In this document: one piece after another, positions 23,850 through 32,254 of the stretch
How positions within the stretch are numbered: position 1 is the first letter of the stretch
Layout of the letters: each line of letters opens with the position of its first letter
Source: Methanoregula sp.
GTDB taxonomy: Archaea > Halobacteriota > Methanomicrobia > Methanomicrobiales > Methanospirillaceae
NCBI GenBank assembly: GCA_022711635.1
Contig: JAKLEQ010000009.1
Location: 1 to 36,737 of the forward strand
Length of the DNA: 36,737 nucleotides
Reading direction: 5' to 3'
Notes under the pieces: generated by a model
The model's database searches: none
The model's input: the letters and a program-made list of their open reading frames with translations, nothing else
What the model was told of the DNA's origin: nothing
Translations under genes and position numbers: made by a program

Positions 23850-24345
23850 TCCGCACCAGCCCCTGCCCTTTCACGTCGAGGTGGGGGATCCGCTTCGCAA
23901 GCCCCTTGATGAAGACCGGGGAGACCCCGAACTTCCGGGAGAGGTCGTTGATCGAACCGCTGCCATTTCCGAGCTCGCTCTCGATCTGGTCGACGAGGTT
24001 CCGGAGGCTTTCGTCCTTGGAGAGCGAGAGGTAGAGGATATCCGAGAGGTCCTGCAGGTTGCACTGGAAGTTTGCCCGGAACTTGTTGTAGGTCGCCCGG
24101 TACTCCCGCGTCGGCTTCTCCCCCCGCTTGGGCATCCGCCACTGCTCCTCCACGAGGTTTCCCTTTTTTAAGACCTGGATGCAGGTGTTCACGTCGGCGG
24201 GGCTGACCTGGGAGCCGATCTCGTCCTCGGTCATCCACGACTTGCTCAGCAGCTCATAGACCTTTTTAAAAGAGGGATCGTTGAATGTCATGAGGAGTGG
24301 AACGAGTTCCACCGGATCGTTGACTATCCTGATATGTCCCGGCAC
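23833..24345 (-). CDS. Small helix-turn-helix protein, first gene of the helicase operon
   Basis: 170 residues from a GTG at 24345. The N-terminal half looks like a winged helix: D-P-S-F-K-K-V-Y-E-L-L-S-K-S-W-M-T-E-D-E-I-G (recognition-like region with S-P-A-D-V-N-T-C-I-Q-V-L-K-K-G-N-L-V). The second half contains a helical segment and another possible HTH, I-N-D-L-S-R-K-F-G-V-S-P-V-F-I-K-G-L-A-K-R (132-152). It overlaps the COG1497-type gene by 17 bases and is divergent from hypF across 46 bases. It probably regulates transcription, perhaps of this operon. Target unknown. An ATG start 17 codons later is possible. Confidence 0.7.
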   Translation of the reverse strand: MPGHIRIVNDPVELVPLLMTFNDPSFKKVYELLSKSWMTEDEIGSQVSPADVNTCIQVLKKGNLVEEQWRMPKRGEKPTREYRATYNKFRANFQCNLQDLSDILYLSLSKDESLRNLVDQIESELGNGSGSINDLSRKFGVSPVFIKGLAKRIPHLDVKGQGLVRIDAGR

Positions 24346-24356
24346 GGCAATAACCC

Positions 24357-24370
24357 TATACTTATATCGC
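24357..24370 (+). promoter_or_regulatory. Shared divergent TATA region of hypF and the helicase operon
   Basis: CTTATATCG at 24361-24369 has its core about 27 bases before the hypF GTG at 24392, the distance expected for a leaderless transcript. The same bases read on the minus strand as CGATATAAG and lie about 20-24 bases from the GTG of the divergent winged-helix gene. No Shine-Dalgarno site precedes hypF. Confidence 0.5.
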
Positions 24371-24391
24371 CGCGAAATTCAATAAGGTTTT

Positions 24392-26635
24392 GTGAAGAAT
24401 ACCCAGAAACAGGGCACGATCCGGGTCCGCGGAATCGTCCAGGGGGTGGGGTTCCGGCCGTTCGTGTTCGCAAAGGCGCAGGGGCTGGCCATCGACGGGA
24501 CGGTCAGGAACCTCGGGAGCGAGGTCCTCATCCACGCGAGGGGCGCCCGGTTCGACGAGTTCGTCGCTGCACTCCGGCAGGGTCCCCCGCTGGCAAGGAT
24601 CGACTCCGTTGCTGTCACGGATCTCGAGGGGCCGGTCCAGCCGGGTTTTTCCATCCTGGAGAGCGGCGAGGGAGCGCTCTCCGGCATGATCCCCCCGGAT
24701 GTCGCAACCTGCGACGCCTGCATCGCCGACATCTTCCGGAGGGGGGGCAGATACGAACGGTACTGGGCAACCTCCTGCGTAAACTGCGGCCCCCGGTACA
24801 GCATCATCGCCTCCCTCCCCTATGACCGGGAACGAACCTCCATGGCTTCGTTTCCCGTCTGCGCTTCCTGCGCCGCGGAATACGGGGACCCTGGCTGCCG
24901 CCGTCACCATGCCCAGACCATCGCCTGTTCAGCCTGCGGGCCGGATCTCGCCCTCCTCGATGCACGGGGGAGGACCATCGAATGCGACGACCCGATCCGT
25001 ACAACCGCGGAGCTCCTCGATGCGGGCCGGATCGTCGGTATTCGCGGCATGGGCGGGTTCCATATCGCCTGCATCGAGGAGTCGGCCCGGGAACTGAAAC
25101 GCCGTCTCGGCCGGGTCGAGCAGCCGTTCGCCGTCATGGTCCGCCCGGATGCCATCGACCGGATCGCGTGCGTATCGGACGAGGACCGGGAGCTCCTCAG
25201 TGGCCCGGTACGCCCTATTGCTGTCCTGGAAAAGCACGATCCTACCTCCCACCCGGACATCAGCAACCTCCACACCATCGGCTGCATGCTCCCCTACACC
25301 GGGCTCCATCACCTGCTCTTTTCGTTTCTTTCCCACCCCCTGCTGATCATGACGAGCGCCAACATGCCCGGCTACCCGATGATCACGGATATCGATGTTG
25401 CGATGGCGAAACTCTCCGGTGACGCGGATTTTTTCTTAACCCATAACCGGACCATCGTCAACCGGTGCGACGATTCCGTCGTCCGGGACGGGTACATCAT
25501 ACGGCTCTCGCGGGGGATCGCGCCGAAACGGACCGCGATCGACCTCGGGCCCCGCACGATCCTCGGCGTCGGGCCGGAGCTGAATGCGAACGCGACCCTG
25601 TACCGGGACGGCTTCGCCGTCACCTCCCCGCATGTCGGCAATGTCCGGAATCCCCCGACGCTGGACTACCTGAAGGAGACGGTCGCCCGCCTCCAGCGGC
25701 TCCTTGGCGCCCGTATCGATGTCGTCGCCCACGACCTCCACCCGCAGTTCCTCTCAACCCGGTTCGCGCAGGAACTTTCCGAAGGCGGCGCTGTCGGGCG
25801 GATCCCCGTCCAGCACCACCGGGCCCATATCGCGGCGACGACGACTGAACCCTGCATCGGGATCGCTATCGACGGGGTCGGGTACGGGGACGACGGGTCG
25901 GTCTGGGGCGGGGAGATCTTCTGCGGGCAGGTGCCGGACCTTGTCCGGGTGGCACACCTCGAGCCGGTCGCGATGCCGGGCGGCGACCTTGCGACCCGGT
26001 TCCCCGAGCGGATGCTCTACGGGATCCTGCCGGACGAAGAGATCCTCGCGCTCCTCGCCACCCGCAACTGGTCCGATGTGGAACTCGGGGTGCTGAAAAA
26101 ACAGGTCGCTACCGGCTTCAACGTCGCGACGACCAGCAGCACCGGGCGGGCACTCGATGCCGCTGCAGCCCTTCTCGGGATCTGCCGGGAGCGTACCTAC
26201 GACGGGGAGCCCGCCATGAAGCTCGAGTCCGAAGCGGCGTATGGGACGCCGGAGGAATGGGACCTGCGGATCGCGGAGAGCGGCAGCTGCAATGTGCTCT
26301 CAACAAGGGCACTCATGGAGGCGGCATTCGCCCGTCTCGAGGACGCCCCCGCTGGCGACCGTCAGGCGATCCGTGACATCGCCTCCTCGTTCCAGCACAA
26401 CATCTCCCGCGGGATTGCCCGGCTCGGGATTCTGGCGGCGCAGAAGAGCGGGATCCGGACCGTCGCCCTCAGCGGCGGTGTTGCATACAACCGCCAGATC
26501 CGGGAGACGATCCGGTCGGAGATTGCCGGCGCCGGGCTCGACTGCATCCTCAACCGGGACTACCCCCTCGGGGACGGGTGCGTCTCATTCGGGCAGTGCG
26601 TCTATGCCGGTTCGGTCCTCGCCGCACAGCGGTAA
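24392..26635 (+). CDS. hypF: Carbamoyltransferase HypF, [NiFe]-hydrogenase maturation
   Basis: 747 residues from a GTG start; normal length. HypF converts carbamoyl phosphate to carbamoyl-AMP and passes the carbamoyl group to HypE for the CN ligands of the NiFe site. Domains in order: acylphosphatase (about 8-95, V-Q-G-V-G-F-R22-P with N40), two zinc-finger pairs C107-x2-C110/C129-x2-C132 and C157-x2-C160/C179-x2-C182, a YrdC-like domain (about 200-380), and a Kae1-like carbamoyltransferase domain with the metal-binding H475-H-R-A-H479 and a C-terminal L-S-G-G-V-A-Y-N-R. No other hyp or hydrogenase genes are in the window. Upstream bases suggest a leaderless transcript. Confidence 0.97.
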   Translation: MKNTQKQGTIRVRGIVQGVGFRPFVFAKAQGLAIDGTVRNLGSEVLIHARGARFDEFVAALRQGPPLARIDSVAVTDLEGPVQPGFSILESGEGALSGMIPPDVATCDACIADIFRRGGRYERYWATSCVNCGPRYSIIASLPYDRERTSMASFPVCASCAAEYGDPGCRRHHAQTIACSACGPDLALLDARGRTIECDDPIRTTAELLDAGRIVGIRGMGGFHIACIEESARELKRRLGRVEQPFAVMVRPDAIDRIACVSDEDRELLSGPVRPIAVLEKHDPTSHPDISNLHTIGCMLPYTGLHHLLFSFLSHPLLIMTSANMPGYPMITDIDVAMAKLSGDADFFLTHNRTIVNRCDDSVVRDGYIIRLSRGIAPKRTAIDLGPRTILGVGPELNANATLYRDGFAVTSPHVGNVRNPPTLDYLKETVARLQRLLGARIDVVAHDLHPQFLSTRFAQELSEGGAVGRIPVQHHRAHIAATTTEPCIGIAIDGVGYGDDGSVWGGEIFCGQVPDLVRVAHLEPVAMPGGDLATRFPERMLYGILPDEEILALLATRNWSDVELGVLKKQVATGFNVATTSSTGRALDAAAALLGICRERTYDGEPAMKLESEAAYGTPEEWDLRIAESGSCNVLSTRALMEAAFARLEDAPAGDRQAIRDIASSFQHNISRGIARLGILAAQKSGIRTVALSGGVAYNRQIRETIRSEIAGAGLDCILNRDYPLGDGCVSFGQCVYAGSVLAAQR

Positions 26636-26701
26636 GGGTTGACGGTTAAGCAGCGGCGAAGGAGAAGTTTATCTCGCCGGGAGCCCAAGGTGGAAAGGAG
26701 G

Positions 26702-27106
26702 ATGAGTTCGAAAGAGGACGCAAAGCGGGAGAAGATCGAGACACTGGAGAAAGAACTCGCCGACCTTCGGCAGGGTCTTACCATCGTGCAGGACTACTAC
26801 CACGACCTCGAGAGTACGGGGAAGGCCCAGGATGCGGAGGAGGACGTCGACCGGGCGATCCTCAAGCCCCTGATGGCCGAAGACGCCGAATTCGAGGGGA
26901 TCTGGAAATTCCATGACGAGATGCTCATCCGCGACCCTGCCTCGAAGGTCTCCTGCCTCAGGATGTACGACACCTTCGTCGCCTACTGCCGGAAGAAAGG
27001 ACGGGTACATGCGGACCGTTCGTCCTTCGATTTTATTCTTGCGCAGATGGGCCTGCAGCGGGAGATACCCGGCGATCTCTGGAAAGGATACCGGCTCCGG
27101 GGATGA
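26702..27106 (+). CDS. Small coiled-coil protein with a helical C-terminal domain, unknown function
   Basis: 134 residues from the ATG at 26702, preceded by GGTGGAAAGGAGG; a TTG at 26639 would place the start inside the promoter-like GTTTATCT. Residues 3-40 form a predicted coiled coil rich in Glu/Lys (K-R-E-K-I-E-T-L-E-K-E-L-A-D-L). The C-terminal part, around L-R-M-Y-D-T-F-V-A-Y-C-R-K-K-G ... F-D-F-I-L-A-Q-M-G-L, resembles the winged-helix domain found at the end of viral or plasmid D5-type primases, though as a stand-alone unit. It lies between hypF and the radical SAM gene, with its own TATA-like element. The function is not recognised. Confidence 0.65.
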   Translation: MSSKEDAKREKIETLEKELADLRQGLTIVQDYYHDLESTGKAQDAEEDVDRAILKPLMAEDAEFEGIWKFHDEMLIRDPASKVSCLRMYDTFVAYCRKKGRVHADRSSFDFILAQMGLQREIPGDLWKGYRLRG

Positions 27107-27179
27107 CCGGACTTCTTCGGTTCCGGACACGACAGCCCTTCTTTAAAGCCTCTCCCCGTTGATCTCCCCGGCGTTTCCC

Positions 27180-28175
27180 ATGACCCATATCCGGATTACC
27201 CGCGATTCGAACATCCCCCTCTTAGGCTCGCTCTATTTCGGGATCATCGACCGGGGCACGAGCCTCCTGCAGGTGCGCCCCTCGTGCGGCTGTAACCTGA
27301 GCTGCCCGTTCTGCTCGGTCGATGCCGGCCCGGCTTCAAGGACACGGGCGACGAGTTACGAGGTGGAACGGGAGTATCTCGTGGAGTATGTCCGCGAGGT
27401 GGCGCAGTTCAAGGGCGCCGGCGTCGAGTGCCACATCGACTCACCCGGCGAACCGATGTTGTATTCCGAAATTGCGGCACTCGTCCGCGACATATGGAAA
27501 ATCCCTGAAGTGAGCATCGTCTCGATGCAGACCAACGGGACACTCCTTTCTGCATCTTCCATTGCCGATCTCGAATCCGCCGGCCTCGACCGTATCAACC
27601 TCTCCCTCCATGCCCTCGACCCGGAAGGTGCCCGCACCCTCGCCGGCACGGAGAGCTTTGACATCGCCCGGGTCATGGATGCGGCCCGGGCGGTCGCAGA
27701 GAGCCGGATGGATCTCCTGATCGCGCCGGTCTACCTCCCGGGGATCAACGATGCCGAGATCCCCCGCATCATCCGGTTTGCGCAGGAGATCGGCGCCGGG
27801 AAACGCTATCCCCCGCTCGGGATCCAGAAGTTCGAGCGGTACCGGTACGGGAGATCGCCCCGGGGCATAAAAGTGCAGAGCTGGTGGCAGTTCTACAACA
27901 AGAGCCTCAGGCCGTGGGGGAAGGAGGCCGGCATCCGGCTCGCCCTGACACCGCAGGACTTTTTAACGGAGCGCCGGCCGCGAATCCCGGACAGTTTCAG
28001 GACCGGGGAGAGAGTGACGGTTACGATCCGGGCACCCGGCTGGCTGAAGGATGAGATGCTGGGGGTTGCGCGGGACCGGGTCGTCTCGGTGCCGGGATGC
28101 GGGAAGGAGCAGGGCAACGTACGGGTGAAGATCGTCTCCGCAAAAGACGGAATTTATGTCGGGATCCCGATCTAA
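27180..28175 (+). CDS. Radical SAM protein with C-terminal TRAM-like domain (COG2100)
   Basis: 331 residues from the ATG at 27180; a TTG seven codons earlier is unlikely. The radical SAM cluster motif is C38-N-L-S-C42-P-F-C45, preceded by C36. A partial TIM barrel follows with S-P-G-E-P-M-L (SAM contact), M-Q-T-N-G-T-L and N-L-S-L-H-A-L. The last 60 residues, starting V-T-V-T-I-R-A-P-G-W-L-K-D-E-M-L and ending G-N-V-R-V-K-I-V ... G-I-Y-V-G-I-P-I, look like a TRAM-type RNA-binding barrel, suggesting a nucleic-acid substrate. This matches the archaeal COG2100 proteins, whose function is not established. No second iron-sulphur motif is visible. It stands apart from its neighbours by short gaps. 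Confidence 0.82.
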   Translation: MTHIRITRDSNIPLLGSLYFGIIDRGTSLLQVRPSCGCNLSCPFCSVDAGPASRTRATSYEVEREYLVEYVREVAQFKGAGVECHIDSPGEPMLYSEIAALVRDIWKIPEVSIVSMQTNGTLLSASSIADLESAGLDRINLSLHALDPEGARTLAGTESFDIARVMDAARAVAESRMDLLIAPVYLPGINDAEIPRIIRFAQEIGAGKRYPPLGIQKFERYRYGRSPRGIKVQSWWQFYNKSLRPWGKEAGIRLALTPQDFLTERRPRIPDSFRTGERVTVTIRAPGWLKDEMLGVARDRVVSVPGCGKEQGNVRVKIVSAKDGIYVGIPI

Positions 28176-28203
28176 TCTCTGCAATATTTAAATGAATGGC
28201 TTC

Positions 28204-28216
28204 GTTGCCTAGCAAC
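28204..28216 (+). promoter_or_regulatory. Palindrome near the transcription start of the zinc-ribbon membrane gene
   Basis: GTTGC-CTA-GCAAC is a perfect 5-3-5 inverted repeat. It lies just downstream of AATATTTAAATG (28184-28195), a TATA-like element, where an operator could block the start site. A second repeat ACACG-AAAAGA-CGTGT sits just before the start codon. Confidence 0.4.
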
Positions 28217-28257
28217 CCGTCACCGTTTAATAACGACACGAAAAGACGTGTTGAGCA

Positions 28258-28794
28258 ATGTCTGCCAGCGCAGATCCGATCGGGAGGACCTGCCCGTTCT
28301 GCGGATCGACCGTGACCGCCGAGGACTATTTCTGCCGCGCATGCCATAAGCGCTTCGAGCTGCGGGGTGCGGAGACCGACCCGACAAAGCTTGCGGCACT
28401 CCCGGAGGGTTCCGTCCTCAGCCTCCGGAACCCGGTGCTCGCCGCTCTCCTCTCTGCCTGCGGCATCGGGCTCGGGCAGTTCTATAACGGGGACCTGCTG
28501 AAAGGGCTGGCATTCTGTATCCTGTGGCTCGGTGCCGGGATGTTCCCGTCCGTAATGGCGAACCCCGCAGTCCCGGCGTTCTGGATCATGGCTGCAGTAT
28601 GGGGTGTGACCATCGTCGATGCCCCGCTTAGTGCCTGGCGGATCAACCGGCTGGCAAAAGAGTTCTCCGGAGGAAGCCTGCTTTTTTTTGTCGAACTCGC
28701 TCTCATGACAGGTCTCGCGATATGGTACCTGATTGGCGGGGATGCATTGTCATGGGTAGCGATCGTCAGCCCGCCCGCCCGTTTCTTCCTATGA
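28258..28794 (+). CDS. Zinc-ribbon membrane protein with about four helices
   Basis: 178 residues. An N-terminal zinc ribbon has C12-x2-C15 and C26-x2-C29, facing the cytoplasm. Then come about four hydrophobic segments: roughly 58-75, 82-100, 104-125 and 142-170. The first pair around G-I-G-L-G-Q-F-Y-N-G resembles the TM2 domain loop, where G-x-G-x-F/Y-Y-x-G is typical. The combination of zinc ribbon and TM2-like pair is common in archaea and bacteria, with no fixed role. It is a single gene with its own promoter-like region, followed by a 106-base gap to the histidine kinase. Confidence 0.75.
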   Translation: MSASADPIGRTCPFCGSTVTAEDYFCRACHKRFELRGAETDPTKLAALPEGSVLSLRNPVLAALLSACGIGLGQFYNGDLLKGLAFCILWLGAGMFPSVMANPAVPAFWIMAAVWGVTIVDAPLSAWRINRLAKEFSGGSLLFFVELALMTGLAIWYLIGGDALSWVAIVSPPARFFL

Positions 28795-28900
28795 CGCCCG
28801 GGGCCCGGCACCCTGTCCTTAGGATCGGTTCTCCCCGGGGATCATCGTATCGCCCGGACAAAGACGGAACCCTAATGCCTCCTGCGGGGAACTGATCTGT

Positions 28901-30961
28901 ATGTTCAGCCGCCTGGTCAGCCGCCTTTCTGATAAAACCACGATGATCCTGCTGCTCATGATCCTCGTCTTTGCCGGCTTAAGTATTATCTATACCTCGA
29001 ATATCACGACGGTTGCTCTCCACGACCAGACGCGGGAGGAACTGGGCGATATCGCAGCGACGATTGCCCTTGATGTCGACGGCGATGCTGTTGCCGCGAT
29101 CCGGCCCGGGGAGGAACAATCCCCGGCCTATGCCTCCCTCTCGGAAAACCTCCTCCGGTACAAGAAAGTCCTGCCCGAGATCGAGTCCATCTATATCATG
29201 CGCAGGGAGGGATCCAATGCGGTCTTTATCGTGGATCCGGACACCGGCAATGGAAAACGGACGGCCCGCATCGGCGAGATATACCCCTCCCCCTCCGGGG
29301 AGATGATGGCAGGGTTTACGGCAACATCGGTGGAGAAGGAGTTCGTCACCGACAGCTGGGGGACGACGCTCTCCGGCTACAGCCCGGTGCGGGATCGCAA
29401 CGGCACGGCGGTCGGCCTTATCGGCGTGGATATCAACCAGGAACTGGCCCTCACCCGGCAGAACATGATCTCGTGGACATCCTACATGATCATCTTCCTT
29501 GCCATCCTGATGGCGGTCTTCGGTGTTGTCGGCGTCGAGCAGATCCGGTCCCGGATGTTCCAGGACTTAACCGACCGGGAGAAACGGTTCCGCACGCTCT
29601 TCGAGTCCACCTATGATGCCATCCTGATTGTCCGTAGCGGGGTATTCACGGACTGCAACCGCGGAGCCCTCCGGCTTTTCCATTGCAGTAAGGAGGAGAT
29701 TGTCGGAAAAACGCCGTCAGACTTCTCGCCCCCGGCACAGCCGGACGGGAAAGACTCGAAGACGGCGATTGCGGAGTCGCTGGCACAAGCCCTGGGAGGG
29801 GAGTCGGCACTCTTCACCTGGAAATACCGGACACTGGACGGGATCGAGTTCGATGCAGAAGTGAGTTTCACCCGGATCGAGCTCGATGGAGAGATGGCCG
29901 TCCAGGCGATCATCCGGGACATCACCGAGCGCAAGCGGGCGGAGGATGCGCTCCGCCAGAGCGAGCAGAAGTACCGGATCCTCTCCGAGAGCTCGCCCGA
30001 CGCGATCTTCATCGTCGACGGCACGCACCGGATCCTGTACGCGAACATGCTCGCCTCCACGCTGCTCGGCGAAGGTCTGCGGGACGTGATCGGGGCGACC
30101 AAAGACAAGCCTGCGCAGAATCCGAATCAACAGGAACGGCCGGACCTTATTAAGAATGTCCTTGCGAACGGTCAGATCGTGAAGCGGGAGGATAAGCTGA
30201 CAAGCCGCAACGGCAAGGCTATCTGGCTGGACTCCACCTTCATGCCCCTGTACGAAGAAGGCGGGGGGGCATATGCAGTGCTCGGGGTCGCCCACGACAT
30301 CACCGACCGGAAGACTATGGAGACGCAGATCGAGTCCTCGCTCCGCGAGAAAGAGTATCTCTTAAAAGAGATCCACCACCGGGTCAAGAACAACCTGCAG
30401 GTCATCTCGAGCCTCCTCTCCATGCAGGCGCGGAAAACCGACGACCCGAAGGTCAAGGACACACTGACCGACAGCCAGAACCGGGTCAAGTCGATCGCGC
30501 TCGTGCACGAGAAGCTCTACCAGAGCAAGAGCCTCGACCGGATCGAGTACGGCGACTACCTGACCAAGATCGTGACGTACCTCCTGGAATCCTTCAACGT
30601 CAACCCGGCACAGGTCAGCTGGAAGGCGAACGCAAAGGATGTCTATGTCAGCATCGACCAGGCGGTGCCCTGCAGCCTGATCATCAACGAGATGATAACG
30701 AACTCCCTCAAGTATGCCTTTCCGCAGGGACGGAAAGGGGAGATCACCATCTCGTTTACCCTCGAAGATCACAATTACATTCTCGATTACCGGGACAACG
30801 GTGTCGGTGTCCCCCCTGGTGCGAACCTGGAGCGGGCAGGGTCGCTGGGCATGCAGCTGATCAACGGCCTCACCCGGCAGCTGGACGGGAAGCTCTCTAT
30901 CGAAACCGCAGCAGGCGTACACTATACGATTATATTCCCGCAGAAACAGAAAGGTGAATGA
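28901..30961 (+). CDS. Membrane sensor histidine kinase, dCache-like - PAS - PAS - HisKA_2
   Basis: 686 residues. TM1 (about 14-33) and TM2 (about 192-213) enclose an extracytoplasmic sensor (34-190) with the Cache-like ending V-R-D-R-N-G-T-A-V-G-L-I-G-V-D-I. Two PAS domains follow (about 225-345 and 355-470). The kinase core is HisKA_2 type: E-I-H-H493-R-V-K-N-N-L-Q-V-I-S-S-L-L with the phosphoacceptor His, then an ATPase with N box N596-E-M-I-T-N-S-L-K-Y-A and G1 D632-N-G-V-G-V. It overlaps the next gene's ribosome binding site; that gene codes a response regulator, so they form a cognate pair. The signal ligand is not predictable. Confidence 0.93.
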   Translation: MFSRLVSRLSDKTTMILLLMILVFAGLSIIYTSNITTVALHDQTREELGDIAATIALDVDGDAVAAIRPGEEQSPAYASLSENLLRYKKVLPEIESIYIMRREGSNAVFIVDPDTGNGKRTARIGEIYPSPSGEMMAGFTATSVEKEFVTDSWGTTLSGYSPVRDRNGTAVGLIGVDINQELALTRQNMISWTSYMIIFLAILMAVFGVVGVEQIRSRMFQDLTDREKRFRTLFESTYDAILIVRSGVFTDCNRGALRLFHCSKEEIVGKTPSDFSPPAQPDGKDSKTAIAESLAQALGGESALFTWKYRTLDGIEFDAEVSFTRIELDGEMAVQAIIRDITERKRAEDALRQSEQKYRILSESSPDAIFIVDGTHRILYANMLASTLLGEGLRDVIGATKDKPAQNPNQQERPDLIKNVLANGQIVKREDKLTSRNGKAIWLDSTFMPLYEEGGGAYAVLGVAHDITDRKTMETQIESSLREKEYLLKEIHHRVKNNLQVISSLLSMQARKTDDPKVKDTLTDSQNRVKSIALVHEKLYQSKSLDRIEYGDYLTKIVTYLLESFNVNPAQVSWKANAKDVYVSIDQAVPCSLIINEMITNSLKYAFPQGRKGEITISFTLEDHNYILDYRDNGVGVPPGANLERAGSLGMQLINGLTRQLDGKLSIETAAGVHYTIIFPQKQKGE

Positions 30962-30965
30962 TCGC

Positions 30966-32093
30966 ATGACAAAAGCGCGTATCCTCGTTGTTGAAGACGA
31001 ATTTATCACCGGTGCGGATATCCAGGCCAAACTGCAGGACATGGGATATGACGTGCCAATCGTTGCTGACACTGGCGAATATGCCGTGCAGGCAGCCGGT
31101 GAACAGATGCCGGACCTGGTGCTGATGGACATCCATCTCAAGGGGGCGATGACCGGCATCGAGGCCGCAGAGATCATCCACACCAAATACTCCCTTCCTG
31201 TGATCTTCCTGACCGGCCAGTCGGACGAGGCGACGGTCGAGAAGGCGAAGGTCTCGGCACCCTTCGGGTATCTGATCAAGCCGGTTGACGACCGGGCGCT
31301 CCGGATCACCATCAACATGGCCCTCTACAAGCACCAGATGGACGAGAGCATGAAGAAGCAGGAGCAGACGATTGTTGCCCTGCTGAACGCGACCACGGAC
31401 GCCCTCTTCATCATCGACCGGGACGGGAATATCCTTGCCCTGAACGAGACGCTTGCAAAGCGTGCGGGGAAGCGGATCACCGACCTCGTGAAGACCTCGT
31501 TCTTCGAACTGATCCCCGCAGGTGCGATCTCGACGAAACTGGCCGAGGAGATCCGGGCAGGTATGGGCGGGAAAGCCAACCGGTTCGAGGAAGAGGCAAA
31601 CGGCCGGTGGTTCGACAACAACATCTACCCGATCTCCGACAGCACCGGCACCGTTATGATGATCGCGATCTTCTCCAACGACATCACCGCGCGCAAGCGT
31701 GTCGAGATGGAGGTCCTCGAGGCCAACAAGAGCCTCCAGAAGGAGCGGGAGAACCTCCTCGTCATGTCGTCGGCGATCGACACCATGGACGATATCGTCG
31801 TCATCACCGATGCCATGGGCAACATCGAGTACGTCAATTCCGCGTTCACCAAGAAGATCGGGTATACCTCTCACGAGATGCTCCGGAAGCATATCGGGGA
31901 ACTGCAGAACCCCGGCGACCCGTACGCGATCGACAAGAACGCCTTCTTCGCGCGCAAGACCGATGCGTGGGCCGGCAACATCACCCTCAAGAACAAGTAC
32001 GGGCTGAAGATCAAGGCGTCGCTCCGGAGCACGCCGGTCATGAAGGACAACCGGCTGATCTGCCGGACCTTCGTCCTGCGCGAACAGTTGTAA
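30966..32093 (+). CDS. Response regulator REC-PAS-PAS without a DNA-binding domain
   Basis: 375 residues from the ATG at 30966, nine bases after GGTG; a GTG start at 30954 is possible but overlaps that site. The receiver domain (1-122) has the acidic pair E10-D11, phosphoacceptor D55, T83 and K105-P. Two PAS domains follow (about 133-245 and 265-372), the first ending N-D-I-T-A-R-K. No HTH, enzymatic or kinase output is present, so output is probably through protein contacts or the PAS domains acting as further sensors. It lies four bases after the partner kinase. Such proteins are frequent in methanogens with unclear output. Confidence 0.92.
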   Translation: MTKARILVVEDEFITGADIQAKLQDMGYDVPIVADTGEYAVQAAGEQMPDLVLMDIHLKGAMTGIEAAEIIHTKYSLPVIFLTGQSDEATVEKAKVSAPFGYLIKPVDDRALRITINMALYKHQMDESMKKQEQTIVALLNATTDALFIIDRDGNILALNETLAKRAGKRITDLVKTSFFELIPAGAISTKLAEEIRAGMGGKANRFEEEANGRWFDNNIYPISDSTGTVMMIAIFSNDITARKRVEMEVLEANKSLQKERENLLVMSSAIDTMDDIVVITDAMGNIEYVNSAFTKKIGYTSHEMLRKHIGELQNPGDPYAIDKNAFFARKTDAWAGNITLKNKYGLKIKASLRSTPVMKDNRLICRTFVLREQL

Positions 32094-32187
32094 GCGGGCG
32101 TAAGCGAGCGAACCCCCGCTCCGTCATTCATTTTTCCGGCCAGTTGCCATTACTTGGGGATACGACCGGAACCGTTCCCGGTACCTG

Positions 32188-32237
32188 AAAAAAGAGGAGG
32201 CGATCGTAACCCGCGGGGGAATGCAACATTCCGCGGG
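32188..32237 (-). terminator. Hairpin and T6 terminator of the envelope operon
   Basis: Between convergent stops at 32093 and 32255. Bases 32231-32237 (CCGCGGG) pair with CCCGCGG at 32210-32216, and CATTC with GAATG inside, giving a near-perfect stem with a small bulge and loop. Reading on the minus strand, T6 at 32193-32188 follows the stem by about 16 bases. This resembles an intrinsic terminator for the minus-strand operon. Confidence 0.5.
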
Positions 32238-32254
32238 ACACTCCCCCGCACCTC

